The notes under the pieces: model-generated | Told to the model about the DNA's origin: nothing | Databases searched by the model: none | The model's input: only the letters and a program-made list of their open reading frames with translations | From: JAWXCH01 sp034440595 | Lineage (GTDB): Bacteria; Planctomycetota; Planctomycetia; Pirellulales; JALHPA01 | Direction of reading: 5' to 3' | NCBI GenBank assembly: GCA_034440595.1 | Contig: JAWXCH010000523.1 | Coordinates: 1 to 6,560 of the forward strand | DNA: 6,560 bases | Shown here: positions 5,940 to 6,560 of the stretch, in pieces | How the letters are laid out: the number at the start of each line of letters is the position of its first letter | Position numbering within the stretch: position 1 is the stretch's first letter | Made by a program: the position numbers and the translations under genes

Positions 5940-6512
5940 CTACTTGGCCCCTTCGATCATCTTGAGAAACTCTTTTTCATTCTTGGCCACCAGCTTGGCA
6001 GGCCCGTAGAACTTGAAAAAGTACTGCCCTAGGTCTGGATCGACAATAATCGCCGCCAGCATTCGGTAGTCCTCGCGGTCGATCGTTTTTCCGCCCGCGA
6101 ATGGCCCGCCGGGAGCGTCTTTGTAGGTTCCAGCGATGTCGACGACATGCACTTCGCGTTTACCAACAGTTTTCTTGGTGGTCTTGGCCTTGTTTTTGGT
6201 GGCCGATCCGTCTGGTTGGCTGAACTGGCCGATCCAGCGTTCGACATTGGCATCCACGGTGCCACTGGCACCCATCACCGTAAAGCGGCCATCGTCGGTT
6301 CCCTTTTCACCAGGAATGGCGAATTCATGTTCCACAATTCGCGATCTTGGCACTTTGCGAACCCAGTTTTCTGGAGCTGTCAGGGTGATTTTACCTTCGG
6401 CCACGGAGATCGTTTGATCCGCGGCCTTCTTTTCATCGGCGAGGGAGACACTGGCGGTGCCGCAAAGCACAGCCATCGACAAAGCAGCGCATAAACACGA
6501 TCGGAAGGACAT
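5940..6512 (-). CDS. secreted protein of a planctomycete-type family, function unknown
   Basis: The product has 190 residues from ATG 6512-6510, with GAGGA eight bases upstream (6521-6525). A signal peptide covers residues 1-25 (hydrophobic core AALSMAVLCGTASVS) and is probably cut after SLA, leaving DEKKAADQ at the mature end. The mature part looks like one compact beta-rich domain: EGKITLTAPENWVRKVPRSRIVEHEFAIP (39-67), then GRFTVMGASGTVDANVERWIGQF (75-97), a Lys-rich loop (102-117), VHVVDIAGTYKD and a C-terminal YFFKFYGPAKLVAKNEKEFLKMIEG. I recall similar proteins in other planctomycetes, always unannotated. No Cys remains in the mature part and no catalytic motif is visible. The ATPase gene begins 50 bp downstream, suggesting an operon in which this exported protein and the membrane ATPase may work together; that link is inference. 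Confidence 0.78.
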   Translation of the reverse strand: MSFRSCLCAALSMAVLCGTASVSLADEKKAADQTISVAEGKITLTAPENWVRKVPRSRIVEHEFAIPGEKGTDDGRFTVMGASGTVDANVERWIGQFSQPDGSATKNKAKTTKKTVGKREVHVVDIAGTYKDAPGGPFAGGKTIDREDYRMLAAIIVDPDLGQYFFKFYGPAKLVAKNEKEFLKMIEGAK

Positions 6513-6520
6513 TTTGATTC

Positions 6521-6525
6521 TCCTC
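6521..6525 (-). promoter_or_regulatory. ribosome binding site of the secreted 190-residue protein
   Basis: GAGGA on the minus strand, eight bases before ATG 6512, confirms the start that gives a proper signal peptide. Only 35 bp of upstream sequence remain, so the promoter is outside or barely inside the window. Confidence 0.65.
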
Positions 6526-6560
6526 GGGCAAGAAATGACGTGAATGGGTATTTCTAGATG

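Overview
The window looks like chromosomal DNA of a planctomycete, most likely Pirellulaceae (Rhodopirellula/Blastopirellula-like). The reasons are moderate GC, a high share of exported or lipid-anchored proteins of unknown function, small Cys-rich secreted proteins, a C-terminal PYYT…GDFF…PASIGP motif that I recall from Pirellulaceae proteins, and a palindrome of the TAACCCGA…TCGGGTTA type that I recall as dispersed in these genomes. The assignment rests on recall, not on a search. There is no rRNA, tRNA, transposase, phage gene or CRISPR array.

Left block (1-1661, minus strand): a lipoprotein with right-handed parallel beta-helix repeats (TIGR03805 type) is followed after 74 bp by the N-terminus of a second lipoprotein that runs off the left edge. 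The visible part of the second matches the start of the SO2930/HNE_0200 family (TIGR03806, a predicted diheme c-type cytochrome). These two families are known to occur as a gene pair of unknown function. A hairpin lies between them.

Middle block (1662-3511): a 339-bp divergent intergenic region leads to a plus-strand gene for a Cys-rich lipoprotein (2001-2393). It converges on a minus-strand gene for a Cys-rich secreted protein (2616-3041). Two strong hairpin terminators, one per direction, separate them. The second Cys-rich gene has a candidate sigma70-type promoter about 200 bp upstream, with a small palindrome beside its -35 box.

Right block (3512-6512, minus strand): in order of transcription there is a secreted 190-residue protein; a membrane-inserted P-loop ATPase of 493 residues, with a Walker A motif, two membrane helices inserted after it, and a VDRVDE Walker B-like motif; then, after a 245-bp gap holding a REP-like palindrome, a 216-residue lipoprotein closed by a perfect 13-bp-stem terminator. 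The first two are 50 bp apart and probably co-transcribed. The lipoprotein may have its own promoter.

No defence system, mobile island or biosynthetic cluster is evident. The most interesting items are the beta-helix/cytochrome pair, the ATPase that mixes ExeA-like and KAP-like features, and the two Cys-rich exported proteins.
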